Of a DNA stretch of 30,665 bases, positions 8,164-16,273 are shown one piece after another (position 1 is the first letter of the stretch; the number at the start of each line of letters is the position of its first letter). Made by a program: the position numbers and the translations under genes. The notes below the pieces were generated by a model. It saw only the letters and a list, made by a program, of their open reading frames with translations. It did no database searches and was not told the DNA's origin. The stretch is from NCBI GenBank assembly GCA_964533705.1, contig CAZHMN010000031.1:1-30665 (forward strand), written 5' to 3'. Source of the DNA: CAZHMN01 sp964533705. Its GTDB lineage: Bacteria; Electryoneota; B3-LCP.

Positions 8164-8640
8164 TCACAGCACTTTTTCATACAGAATAACGTCCGTTCCC
8201 CAGTAGTGACGGTTCAAGCGGCCGCATATCCGGTAGCCCAGCTTTTCGTAGAGCCGCTGCGCCGCCTTCAATCCGGGCGCGGTATCGAACCAGAGTTTGA
8301 CGGCCCCGATCTCCATAGCGTGCTGCTCAGCTCTCCTCATCAGGGCTTCGCCGTAGCCGCTGCGGCGGTAATCCGGGTGAGTCACCAGGTGAACCAAGTG
8401 AAGAGTGCCATGCCGCTGCTCACAGCCCAATGCCGCTACAACGCAATCCTTTTGTTCAACGACAAAGTAGGCGTCCTGTTCCAGCCAATTTCGGATCGTA
8501 TCTATGTCCGCTCGCCGTTCGGCTGCGAGCTTTTCACCCAAGAGGTGAACCTCCCTTGACCAGACCAGATCGTACAGTTCGGCGAGCTTGTGGACGTCAT
8601 CAGGCACGGCGCGACGGATATTTATGTCAGGCAGATTCAC
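8164..8640 (-). CDS. GNAT-family N-acetyltransferase
   Basis: This 158-residue protein fits one GNAT domain. It opens with INIRRAVPDDVHKLAELYDLVW (strand 1/helix 1). The acetyl-CoA pyrophosphate-binding motif A is LVTHPDYRRSGYGEALM, with the R-x-x-G-x-G pattern, near residues 85-102. It closes with LKAAQRLYEKLGYRI and a short last strand, the standard motif B. The acyl acceptor (amino acid, peptide, small amine or protein) cannot be told from sequence. It is a single-gene transcript with its own promoter at 8839-8811, about 170 bp upstream, and a terminator just downstream. Confidence 0.88.
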   Translation of the reverse strand: MNLPDINIRRAVPDDVHKLAELYDLVWSREVHLLGEKLAAERRADIDTIRNWLEQDAYFVVEQKDCVVAALGCEQRHGTLHLVHLVTHPDYRRSGYGEALMRRAEQHAMEIGAVKLWFDTAPGLKAAQRLYEKLGYRICGRLNRHYWGTDVILYEKVL

Positions 8641-8810
8641 AGGAAGTGTACGGTACTTTATATTTATATGCCACGTCTGCGATGTTACAAAAGGGTATCA
8701 AATCAGTCTGTTGCCGTTTCCGCGAAGACCCGTAAACGCCTTTGCGAGCTTCGTTCCCGACAGATAGTCGGAAATAAAACTATGAAGACTTTTATGCTAT
8801 CTCAAAATAT

Positions 8811-8839
8811 AATATACGCCAAATGAAGCGAAATGTCAA
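8811..8839 (-). promoter_or_regulatory. Promoter for the GNAT gene
   Basis: On the minus strand TTGACA (8839-8834), 17 bp, then TATATT (8816-8811). The leader to the ATG at 8640 is about 165 nt, with no ORF in it that I can support. Confidence 0.8.
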
Positions 8840-8903
8840 GGCTAAAGTTAGTCTCGGGGATTTTTGTGGCAGGAGAAGCGATCGTTTAATATCGAATTGA
8901 ATT

Positions 8904-10304
8904 TTAGTGATGCCAGAACTTGCCGTCTCGTATCCATCGCCATAGGTGCTCGAGAAACTGCTGCAGGCGCACGTATCGCTTGCGAGTGCTGAATTCGAGG
9001 GAGGTTTTTCCTTCGGAAGGAATGGGTTGATTTAGGGGAGCAATCAGGATATCTACTTTCTGTCTGGCTAAAATCTGGCTTGAGTAAACGCCGCGATACC
9101 CCGTCATGAGAAAGGCGACTACGCTGACTGTGGCACCGTAAAGACCGAAAGTCGGGCCGAAGAGTTCCAATCCCATAACCGAGGCGGCAATGGGCGTATT
9201 AGCACAGCCTGCCAGAACTCCGATCATGCCCAAAGCGGCAAAGATGGCCGGGTCTCTGCCGATAATCTGCCCCCAAATCGAGCCCGCAGATGCCCCCACG
9301 ACGAAAATGGGCGTGACAACCCCACCGCTGCCTCCTGCTCCCAGCGTGATACCCGTCGCCACTGACTTGAAGATCCAGAGCCACCAGGGACAGGGTTCTC
9401 CGCTCAGGGCTCTTTCCAGAGAATCAACGCCCAAACCCAAGCCGCTCGAGGCTCCCAGCAATCCAAAACCGACCAAAAACAAACCGCCCAATATCGGCTT
9501 AAAATGGGGAATGTGATCATACGCCCTTAAAGTCTGGCTTCCCCAGCGCAGAGCCTCGATAAACAGTATGGAAATCAACCCAAAGATGACCCCCGAAAAA
9601 ATGACCTGAAAGAAGAGGATTTCGCTGAATTCTGGAGTCCAGTGAATGGGATCCCAGAAGTAACTGGCCCCCAACCATTTTGAAACCTGAAATGCGGTGA
9701 TGCCAGCGATGAAGGAGGGAAGCAGCACTTCATAGAGAATCTGACCCAGAAAAAGCACTTCTACACCAAAAAGCGCTCCAGCCAACGGCGTGCTAAAAAC
9801 CGCGGCAAAACCCGCCGAAATCCCGCAAATCACCAGTTTTTTCCGATCCTGCTTGGAAAGGCGAAAAATGTCGGCGAAAAGCGATGCCAGCGTGGCTCCG
9901 ATTTGCGCGGCCGGTCCTTCTTTCCCCGCCGCGCCCCCAGAGGCGATGGTCACAACAGTAGCCGTCAGCTTCACCGGGGCATCAAGCGGATACATGCGAC
10001 CTTCCCGGCGATGCACAGCTTCAATGACCTTTTCCGTACCATGTCCCGCAGCCTGCGGTGCAAGCAGCTTTATCAACCAGGCAGAGAACCACAAACCCAG
10101 AGGAGCCATAAGGAAATAATAGGGAAAGCGCTGCATAAGATGAATGGAACCGTGCAAAGCAAGAATAAAAATAGCCGTGGATCCACCCACGATCGCACCG
10201 ATAATCGTGGCGAGCAGAGTCCAGCGCAGAATGTTGAAAAAAAGCGCTGAAGATTCCAGAAACTGCCGCCTGAAGCGGTGTAATATTCGATTGAGAAAGG
10301 TCAC
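8904..10304 (-). CDS. ClC-family chloride channel/transporter
   Basis: This 466-residue inner-membrane protein is a ClC with about ten to twelve hydrophobic helices. Conserved selectivity regions are AGHGTEKV (replacing GSGIP), GKEGPAAQIG with the gating glutamate, GGVVTPIFVVGASAG (GxFxP region) and GVYSSQIL, whose Tyr matches Tyr445 of E. coli ClC. In PLAGALFGVEV the residue aligned with the proton glutamate Glu203 is Val, as in true ClC channels, so passive chloride conduction is possible. The frame is open further upstream, but GTG 10304 is chosen because it overlaps the stop of the preceding aminotransferase as GTGA, and the extra 44 residues would lie inside that gene. The tail after about residue 420 is short, with no CBS domains. 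Confidence 0.9.
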   Translation of the reverse strand: MTFLNRILHRFRRQFLESSALFFNILRWTLLATIIGAIVGGSTAIFILALHGSIHLMQRFPYYFLMAPLGLWFSAWLIKLLAPQAAGHGTEKVIEAVHRREGRMYPLDAPVKLTATVVTIASGGAAGKEGPAAQIGATLASLFADIFRLSKQDRKKLVICGISAGFAAVFSTPLAGALFGVEVLFLGQILYEVLLPSFIAGITAFQVSKWLGASYFWDPIHWTPEFSEILFFQVIFSGVIFGLISILFIEALRWGSQTLRAYDHIPHFKPILGGLFLVGFGLLGASSGLGLGVDSLERALSGEPCPWWLWIFKSVATGITLGAGGSGGVVTPIFVVGASAGSIWGQIIGRDPAIFAALGMIGVLAGCANTPIAASVMGLELFGPTFGLYGATVSVVAFLMTGYRGVYSSQILARQKVDILIAPLNQPIPSEGKTSLEFSTRKRYVRLQQFLEHLWRWIRDGKFWHH

Positions 10305-11413
10305 GGCTTTAACGCCTCCAACACATTTAAGGCCCGTCGTAAGTCTTCTCTTGATGCTGCGAAGGAAATGCGGAAATGCGTATCCTTCTGGGAAAAAGCA
10401 TCGCCCGGAATCACGAACAACTCCTTGGCGATGCATCGTTCGACAAAGCTCTCAGAGGTGTGTCCCGGGGGAACGGGCGTGAAAACGTAGAAAGCTCCTT
10501 CCGGCCGGGTCGGTTTGAAACCCAGGCGGCGCAGCCCCTCATAAACCATGTCGCGGCGTTCTTCGAGGCTGGCGATTTCCTTCGACATATCGCAGGAAAA
10601 AGCTTTCAATACAGCGAACTGCGCCACCGAATTGGCGCTGGTAAAGCTATACTGTTGCATAGTGATCATCTGTTTGATCAGCCAGGCAGGCCCTGCAGCA
10701 TAACCCAAACGCCAGCCGGTCATGCCATAGGTTTTCGAGAATCCCCCCAGAATCAGCGTGGGGACGTCCCTCGTGGAGATGGATTCGTGATGGTTGCCAT
10801 CGAAAACAAAACGGTCGTAGATTTCATCGGATACTACGAAAAGATCATGCTTTTTAACTACTTCCGCGAGAGCGTTAATTTCAGGTGCCGAGAGCACGGC
10901 TCCGGTGGGATTATTGGGGCTGTTCAGCATCAGGAATTTGGTGCGCGGCGAAATGGCCTTTTCCAGCGTTTCCGGCTTCAACTTGAAATCGGGATAAGTG
11001 TCCAGAAATACGGGTGTACCTCCGGCCAAGCCAACCACGTACTTGTACATGACGAAATAAGGATCGGGAATCAACACCTCGTCGCCGGGATTGATCAGCG
11101 CCAACGAGGACAAAACCAGACCCCCGGAAACGCCGGCTGTAACCATGACCTCTTCAAAGGGAATGCCATTGGATTTTAAATGCTCAGCGATAGCTTGGCG
11201 CAGCGGCGGAATGCCCTGGGTGGGCGTGTACTTGTTGCGCCCCTGATCCATGGCCTCCTTGGCGGCGTCCTTGATCAACTCGGGCACGTCGAAATCGGGT
11301 TCGCCCATGGTCAGGTTAATGGGATTTTTGGCCAGCGGCACGCGGTCGAAGATTTTTCTGATGCCGGAGGGTTCTATACCTCGAACCCGGTCGCTTAAAA
11401 GCTGCTCTTTCAT
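10301..11413 (-). CDS. Aspartate-type PLP aminotransferase (class I/II)
   Basis: A 370-residue fold-type I aminotransferase of the AspC/aromatic group. It begins with SDRVRGIEPSGIRKIFDR and INLTMGEPDFDVPE, typical of the bacterial subgroup Ib. The cofactor site is clear: SPNNPTGAVL (residues 165-174), VSDEIYDRFVFDG, and the Schiff-base lysine Lys227 in GGFSKTYGMTGWRLGY. The C-terminal Arg that binds the substrate carboxylate is in HFRISFAAS. The amino-acid substrate is uncertain: aspartate, alanine, aromatic or another. It heads a two-gene transcript with the ClC gene, sharing a GTGA overlap. No good ribosome-binding site precedes the ATG. Confidence 0.92.
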   Translation of the reverse strand: MKEQLLSDRVRGIEPSGIRKIFDRVPLAKNPINLTMGEPDFDVPELIKDAAKEAMDQGRNKYTPTQGIPPLRQAIAEHLKSNGIPFEEVMVTAGVSGGLVLSSLALINPGDEVLIPDPYFVMYKYVVGLAGGTPVFLDTYPDFKLKPETLEKAISPRTKFLMLNSPNNPTGAVLSAPEINALAEVVKKHDLFVVSDEIYDRFVFDGNHHESISTRDVPTLILGGFSKTYGMTGWRLGYAAGPAWLIKQMITMQQYSFTSANSVAQFAVLKAFSCDMSKEIASLEERRDMVYEGLRRLGFKPTRPEGAFYVFTPVPPGHTSESFVERCIAKELFVIPGDAFSQKDTHFRISFAASREDLRRALNVLEALKP

Positions 11414-11442
11414 GGTCTGGGGATCATTTTAATTGCGGTTTT

Positions 11443-11471
11443 AAGATATGTAAAAACAGGGATCAAGTCAA
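11443..11471 (-). promoter_or_regulatory. Probable promoter for aminotransferase-ClC
   Basis: On the minus strand TTGACT (11471-11466), 17 bp, then TATCTT (11448-11443), 30 bp before the ATG. It is one mismatch per box from the window consensus with identical spacing. Confidence 0.6.
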
Positions 11472-11530
11472 GCCTTTTCCCCGATTTTGTGAAAGGTTGC
11501 CAATTCACCGATTGATTCGGATAAAACAGT

Positions 11531-11553
11531 AAGAGCCCCATATTGGAGCTCTT
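11531..11553 (-). terminator. Terminator after the Ni-SOD gene
   Basis: On the minus strand AAGAGCTCC pairs with GGGGCTCTT (9 bp, one G-U) around an AATAT loop, 22 bp after the stop codon. The T tract after it is short (CTGTTTT). Confidence 0.65.
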
Positions 11554-11574
11554 CGATTGTTGCCTGTTATCCTC

Positions 11575-11999
11575 TTAATGTTCGTGTTCGGGCCCGAAGT
11601 AGAGTTCGTGAAATTCCTTCCACAGCGAGCGCAGCTTCTCCACATTGGCCAGATCCGTGGTCTGCTTGGCCTTCATGGCATAGACCAGCATTTCGTGCAG
11701 AATCATCAATTTGTTCTTGTAATCCAACAGCGCCACAGCATTCTTCTTGTCGGCCGGCTTGATGCGCTGCGCCAGGAAATAATAGCTGACGACATCGGCG
11801 ATTTGATCGGCGTGGTAATCCTTGTTGTTCACCCAGCGCACGATCTGGTTGTAGTTCACCGGCGTCTCTTGCTCCAATGCGAGAATCGAGTTCATGCTCT
11901 TCTCGATGGTGGCGATGTGCTTGGAAACCATGTCAAAACGCATCTGGTCGTCGTAGATGCCGCAGGGCACCTGGCAGTGGGACAGCGCCGGTTGAAGCG
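11575..11999 (-). CDS. sodN: Nickel superoxide dismutase SodN (5' partial, cut by the gap)
   Basis: Ni-SOD converts superoxide to oxygen and peroxide. The diagnostic nickel hook HCxxPCGxY is present as HCQVPCGIYDD: after leader removal the His is residue 1 and the two cysteines are residues 2 and 6. The rest forms the four-helix bundle (IATIEKSMNSILAL, NQIVRWVNNKDYHADQIADVVSYYFL) and ends in FHELYFGPEHEH. The first ATG in the frame lies inside the hook (MPCG) and cannot be the start. The frame continues upstream as LQPALS into the N run at 12000, so the leader and start are missing. Ni-SOD needs a maturation protease, often encoded next door; if present it would be in or beyond the gap. Confidence 0.92.
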
Positions 12000-12099
12000 N
12001 NNNNNNNNNNNNNNNNNNNNNNNNNNNNNNNNNNNNNNNNNNNNNNNNNNNNNNNNNNNNNNNNNNNNNNNNNNNNNNNNNNNNNNNNNNNNNNNNNNN
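12000..12099. other. Assembly gap (100 N)
   Basis: Exactly 100 N, the usual placeholder for a gap of unknown size. It hides the 5' end of sodN and anything between sodN and the divergent CoA-transferase gene. Confidence 0.98.
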
Positions 12100-12125
12100 A
12101 TGCAGGTTTAAATTCGAATGATATC

Positions 12126-13292
12126 GTGAGCGATAATTTACTTTCCGGCGCCGTCGTCCTGGATCTAACGCAGATGCTGTCGGGGCCCTACGCTTCGCTG
12201 CTGCTGGCTGACCTGGGCGCCCGCGTCATCAAGATCGAAGACCCCGGGACGGGCGACCGCATCCGGGGCATGGGACCGCACTTCAACCAGGGCGAGAGCG
12301 CTTATTTTCTGGCCGTCAACCGCAGCAAGGAAAGCGTCTGCCTGGATTTACGGCAGGAAAAAGACCGGGAGACTTTCTACAAGCTGGTGGAAAAGGCCGA
12401 CGTAGTGCTGGACAACTTCCGGCCGAGGGTGCTGGAGAAGCTGGGTCTGGAATACGAAATCCTGAAAGCGCGCAACCCCAGGATCATCCAGCTATCGCTC
12501 TCGGCTTTCGGGCAGACCGGCCCCTATCGCGAAGCCCCGGCCTTTGACCTGACGCTACAAGCGCTGTCCGGAGCTATGTCCGTGACCGGCGAACCGGGAC
12601 GCGATCCGGTGCGGTTAGGCTTACCAATGGGCGACCTTGCCGGCGGAACCTTCGCGGCCATGGCGATTTCGGCGGCCTTGTACCGGCGTGAAAAGAGCGG
12701 TGAAGGCTGCCGCATTGACGTCTCTCTGCTGGACTGCATGGTTTCCCTGCTGACCTATATGGCCGGTTATTACTGGCACAGCGGCATCGTCCCCGGGCCC
12801 ATCGGATCGGGACATCAATCGGTGGTGCCCTATCAGGCGTTTAAAACCGGGACGATCTATATCATTATCGCAGTATTCGTAGAGAAATTCTGGAAAGCCC
12901 TCTGCGAAGTGCTGGGTTTGCCCGAGATCGCCGAGGATCCGCGCTTCAATTCCAACCTGCAGCGCTTGAAGAACAAAGAGGTTCTGATTCCCATGCTGCA
13001 GGATTGTTTTCTGCAGAAACCCGGCGAAGAGTGGCTGGAGAAGCTGACCGCGGCCGAAGTTCCCTGCGCTCCGGTCAACACGCTGGATCGGGTTCTAAGC
13101 GACCCGCAGGTGGTACATCGCGGCATGGTTTCCGAAGTTGATCATCCCAAATGCGGAAAGCTCAAGGTTCTGGGCAATCCCATCATCATCGAGGGCCTGG
13201 AACGGACCTATTCCCCCGCTCCTTTACTGGGTGAACACACTCATATCGTCCTTAAAGAACTCTTAGGCATTTCTTGCGAATCCAGCGATTGA
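12126..13292 (+). CDS. CaiB/BaiF family (class III) CoA-transferase
   Basis: A 388-residue class III CoA-transferase, which moves CoA between carboxylic acids through an enzyme-bound aspartyl intermediate. The N-terminus LLSGAVVLDLTQMLSGPYASLLLADLGARVIKIE is canonical. The catalytic Asp170 lies in RLGLPMGDLAGG, and IDVSLLDCMVSLLTYMAGYY follows. The C-terminal small domain includes PVNTLDRVLSDPQVVHRGM. GTG 12126 gives VSDNLLSG, the expected family start, but has no clear ribosome-binding site. The frame is open back to the gap only 24 bp upstream, so an earlier start inside the gap cannot be excluded. The acid substrate is unknown. The stop overlaps the next gene's likely TTG start by 4 nt. 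Confidence 0.9.
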   Translation: MSDNLLSGAVVLDLTQMLSGPYASLLLADLGARVIKIEDPGTGDRIRGMGPHFNQGESAYFLAVNRSKESVCLDLRQEKDRETFYKLVEKADVVLDNFRPRVLEKLGLEYEILKARNPRIIQLSLSAFGQTGPYREAPAFDLTLQALSGAMSVTGEPGRDPVRLGLPMGDLAGGTFAAMAISAALYRREKSGEGCRIDVSLLDCMVSLLTYMAGYYWHSGIVPGPIGSGHQSVVPYQAFKTGTIYIIIAVFVEKFWKALCEVLGLPEIAEDPRFNSNLQRLKNKEVLIPMLQDCFLQKPGEEWLEKLTAAEVPCAPVNTLDRVLSDPQVVHRGMVSEVDHPKCGKLKVLGNPIIIEGLERTYSPAPLLGEHTHIVLKELLGISCESSD

Positions 13293-14116
13293 AAAAATAC
13301 CGGCTCGCCCCGGAATCCGACCCCCATAAAGAAGAGTTTAAACTTCGTGGAAACTGGCTCATCTGGGCGGATGGGCCGGTGTGTTATTTCGATAAATTGA
13401 GGCAGGCTTTCCCGGATTTATCTTTTAAATTCATAGCTGGCGCCAAAGCGGAAAGCTTCAAGTGGTGTGCTCGTATGACAAATGCTGTGGCTGAAACGAG
13501 GCATGAGGTTGACCGCTGCCTGCATTTATTCAGCCGTACCTTATACATCGAAAACCGGCTGGCGGAAGTCTTCGCCCTGGGCTGGCATTCAAGGCCGCGG
13601 GGAGAAGGCAAGCCTCCGTATACCACGCTGGGCCAGTGGGTTCATCTGGCGAAATCATACAGCACCCAATCCGACGGCTTAGGTAACACCACTGTGGCCG
13701 ATTTGATCGCCGAACAGATGGCCGAATTCATCCAGCGGCACCCGCTCTACAAAAGCTGCGATGGAATTTTGTCGGTGCCTCCCTCCAATCCCGACAAAAC
13801 GTTCGATCTGCCCGCCTATCTGGCGACAAACCTGGAAGAGAATTGCGGCATCCCGTTTCTGCGAAAGGCGCTTTTTAAAAGAAGGCTGACCGCTCAGATG
13901 AAATATTGTCCGACCAAAGAAGACAAGCTGGACAATATTACCGACTCCATAGGTGTTAGGAACGGCCTGGTCGCAGGGAAACAATTGCTGATTATTGATG
14001 ATATTTTCGAAAGCGGCGTCACGTTCTTCGAAACTGCAAAAGTGCTGCGTGCGGCCCAGGCGACTGCGTTATACGGATTGGTGGCGACGAAAACCCTTAG
14101 AAGGAAATTTTCATGA
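13289..14116 (+). CDS. Phosphoribosyltransferase-fold protein, ShosT-like candidate toxin
   Basis: A 275-residue protein whose C-terminal half is a type I phosphoribosyltransferase fold. The PRPP loop is IIDDIFESGVT (residues 235-245), with the acidic pair intact and ESG replacing the usual TTG. Upstream, DGILSVPPSNPDKTFDLPAYLA (159-180) resembles the ComF/PRTase core. The first 130 residues match no domain I recognise, and there is no CxxC zinc finger as in ComF. TTG 13289 is preferred because it overlaps the preceding TGA (TTGA); TTG 13274 is also open. The next gene overlaps as ATGA. A PRTase protein coupled to a DprA-like protein is the composition of the ShosTA toxin-antitoxin defence system. 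Function in this organism is inference. Confidence 0.72.
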   Translation: MKKYRLAPESDPHKEEFKLRGNWLIWADGPVCYFDKLRQAFPDLSFKFIAGAKAESFKWCARMTNAVAETRHEVDRCLHLFSRTLYIENRLAEVFALGWHSRPRGEGKPPYTTLGQWVHLAKSYSTQSDGLGNTTVADLIAEQMAEFIQRHPLYKSCDGILSVPPSNPDKTFDLPAYLATNLEENCGIPFLRKALFKRRLTAQMKYCPTKEDKLDNITDSIGVRNGLVAGKQLLIIDDIFESGVTFFETAKVLRAAQATALYGLVATKTLRRKFS

Positions 14117-15057
14117 ACGAAGCAGGGATTCTGTTGAGTCTATTGCGTCTTCCAGATGTGGGGCCGGTGAGGCTACGGATTATCTTATCCAGATTATCGC
14201 AAATGGGCATCCCCCCGGAGAGAATTTACGAACTCTCCGAGGATCGTTTAATGTCGGATCTCCATCTCTCCCCGGAACAAATTCAAGCGCTTCAATGCTC
14301 AAACCGTGATCCGGAAGAGGATCTGCGGCAGTATGGCGAAATGGAAATTGAGATTCTCCTGCCGTCCGATCGCCGATATCCCTGGAACGTATTAAATTTA
14401 CTGGGACGGTCTGCACCCCTTCTTCTATTCGCAAAAGGCAATCTCGAGCTTCTGCAGAAACCCGCTCTGGGCGTCAGCGGTTCGCGCAAAGCTTCGGAGC
14501 GGAGTCTTGCCGCGATCACGGAACTCTGCAAAGCGGTGGCTTCTGAAGGCTGGGTGGTGGCTTCAGGCGGCGCCAGAGGGACGGATGAGGCCGCTCACTT
14601 AGCGGCCGTGCGCCGGGGCCCCGGCACGATAGTCGTTCTGCCAACCGGTGTACTCAGACCGAACCTTCGCAAGGAACTGACGAAACACTTCGAGGCGGGC
14701 AAAGGATTGATCATCTCGGAATTTTTACCGGAGCAAGGTTGGACGACAGGCTGCGCCATGCAGCGCAACCGGATCCTGGTAGCACTGTCGAAGGGAGTTG
14801 TCCTGGTGGAACCCGGCCTGCAAGGAGGCACCGGCGGTACCGGGAAAATCGCCCAGAAACTGGGTGTACCTCTCTACATTCTCGATAGCCATAAAAGAAA
14901 GGGGGAAGCGATTGATGGATTTTTAAGTAACGGGGCCCGCTTGCTCGCCTCTGAGGGAATGAAGGCGAGGGAACTGACGCATATGCTTCAGCGCGCCTGG
15001 GAAGAAAGCTCATTAAATGAGATCAATAAAAAATCTCAAACCCACATGCATCTATGA
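14113..15057 (+). CDS. DprA/Smf-like Rossmann protein, ShosA-like candidate antitoxin
   Basis: A 314-residue DprA-like protein. Residues 1-65 form a helix-hairpin-helix-like region (LLRLPDVGPVRLRIIL). Residues 80-112 carry the DprA lead-in (RRYPWNVLNLLGRSAPLLLFAKG). The Rossmann core shows GSRKASERS (123-131) and SGGARGTDEAAH (151-162), where DprA has SGxAxGID..AH, and later MQRNRILVALSKGVVLVEP. There is no C-terminal winged helix, and the end is a short charged tail. True DprA loads RecA on incoming DNA. The variant motif, the missing winged helix and the ATGA overlap with a PRTase gene favour a ShosA-type partner over a competence protein. The next gene also overlaps as ATGA. Confidence 0.8.
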   Translation: MNEAGILLSLLRLPDVGPVRLRIILSRLSQMGIPPERIYELSEDRLMSDLHLSPEQIQALQCSNRDPEEDLRQYGEMEIEILLPSDRRYPWNVLNLLGRSAPLLLFAKGNLELLQKPALGVSGSRKASERSLAAITELCKAVASEGWVVASGGARGTDEAAHLAAVRRGPGTIVVLPTGVLRPNLRKELTKHFEAGKGLIISEFLPEQGWTTGCAMQRNRILVALSKGVVLVEPGLQGGTGGTGKIAQKLGVPLYILDSHKRKGEAIDGFLSNGARLLASEGMKARELTHMLQRAWEESSLNEINKKSQTHMHL

Positions 15058-16181
15058 AAGTCCTGATTCTCACAACCGTCCACAACTGGAACGACCCTCG
15101 TATTTTTCACAAAGAGGCGTGCACCCTAGCGAAAGAGCATGAAGTGACCCTGGCTGCCGTTGGTGAAGGCCCCGAAGGAGTCGTAAATGGCGTACGAGTT
15201 CGCCTGCTTGGCACCTGGAATAAGCGTTCCGACCGACCCAAGCTATGGATGCGTGCTTATCGTGAGATTTTCAGATTAAAGCCCGATGCCATTCACTTCC
15301 ACGATCCCGAATTAGCGTTAGTGCTATTACCATATGCACTACTATCCAACAAAAAAATCGTGTGCGACGTGCACGAACATCCTTATGCATCTATTGCCGG
15401 GCGACAATGGATCCCCAAACTAATTAGAAAAATCACTGCTTCTTTCTTTTCCTCTTTATTAAAGTTAAGTTCATATATCTATGATCAAGTGATCTTAGCT
15501 GAAGAAAGCTATAAAAGCATATTCCCAGCTAAGAAATGTGTTCATCTAATACAGAATTACGCCCTAATACCAAATCCAGATATCCCGCTTATTGACAGGT
15601 TTAATGGTTTTAATCCATATGAAAGACTAAATCTAATATATATTGGTGCGATTGCTGAGGAACGGGGCGCTTTGAAGATGATTGATATGTTCTCAAAGCT
15701 AAAGCAGCGCTATCCGGGACTCAAACTACATCTCGTTGGAAATGTCCGGCCCGCCACCCTCCTGAAAAAATTGGAAACAAAAGCTGACCAATCCGGTGGG
15801 AGTATACTACTGCATGGATATATTGATCTCACGAAATTTGAATCTCTTACTAGCCAAGCTCACATCGGCCTTGTCCCCCTACAATTCCATCCAAACTTCC
15901 AGTGGTCTTTCGCAACGAAAATTTTCGATTATATGATATATGGGATACCGTCTGTTGCTTCCAATTTCCCGCTCTGGAAAAGTTTTTTTGACCAATACCC
16001 CTGCGGTATTACCGTCGACGCATCCAATCCAGACGAATTTGCTGCAGCTATTTCAAAGTTGGCGTCCTCTCCGGAACAGTTAAGAACATATAGCCGCAAT
16101 GGTTATAAAATGGTTCGCGAGAAATTTAATTGGGACAAGGAAGGTGAGAAGCTCATCGATATTTACAGAAGGTTGACGTAG
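15054..16181 (+). CDS. Glycosyltransferase family 4 (GT-B fold)
   Basis: A 375-residue GT-B glycosyltransferase. The N-terminal Rossmann domain begins MKVLILTTVHNWNDPRIFHKEA and includes DAIHFHDPELALVLLPYAL and VCDVHEHP. The C-terminal nucleotide-sugar domain begins with LNLIYIGAIAEERGALKMI and continues through KLHLVGN and GLVPLQFHPNF to FDYMIYGIPSVASNFP, where GT4 enzymes bind the donor. It probably adds a sugar to a surface polysaccharide or lipid. Donor and acceptor are unknown. From about 15340 the gene is visibly richer in A+T than its neighbours, with AAA, ATA and TTA codons frequent, suggesting later acquisition. It overlaps the DprA-like stop as ATGA, yet no other polysaccharide genes are near. 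Confidence 0.88.
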   Translation: MKVLILTTVHNWNDPRIFHKEACTLAKEHEVTLAAVGEGPEGVVNGVRVRLLGTWNKRSDRPKLWMRAYREIFRLKPDAIHFHDPELALVLLPYALLSNKKIVCDVHEHPYASIAGRQWIPKLIRKITASFFSSLLKLSSYIYDQVILAEESYKSIFPAKKCVHLIQNYALIPNPDIPLIDRFNGFNPYERLNLIYIGAIAEERGALKMIDMFSKLKQRYPGLKLHLVGNVRPATLLKKLETKADQSGGSILLHGYIDLTKFESLTSQAHIGLVPLQFHPNFQWSFATKIFDYMIYGIPSVASNFPLWKSFFDQYPCGITVDASNPDEFAAAISKLASSPEQLRTYSRNGYKMVREKFNWDKEGEKLIDIYRRLT

Positions 16182-16273
16182 GCCGAAGTAGTAAATTTAA
16201 TTCGCAAAAGTTGCACCTTTTGTACTCATGCAATCTAGAAAATTCTACTTCTTCCATAACAGATTCATAGAAC

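Noticed and set aside
10305..10436. Longer ClC protein starting at 10436
   Set aside because: The extra 44 residues lie inside the aminotransferase gene and do not resemble ClC; GTG 10304 forms a GTGA overlap with the upstream stop.
10376..11179. Plus-strand open frame of 267 codons
   Set aside because: It is antisense to the aminotransferase, which carries all catalytic motifs; no ribosome-binding site or family match.
11575..11970. Ni-SOD starting at the Met of MPCG
   Set aside because: This would remove the His and first Cys of the nickel hook, which are plainly encoded just upstream.
13289..15057. ComF-DprA competence pair
   Set aside because: The PRTase protein lacks the ComF zinc finger and has a long unrelated N-terminus; the DprA-like protein lacks the winged helix and has an altered core motif. 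Kept as an alternative only.
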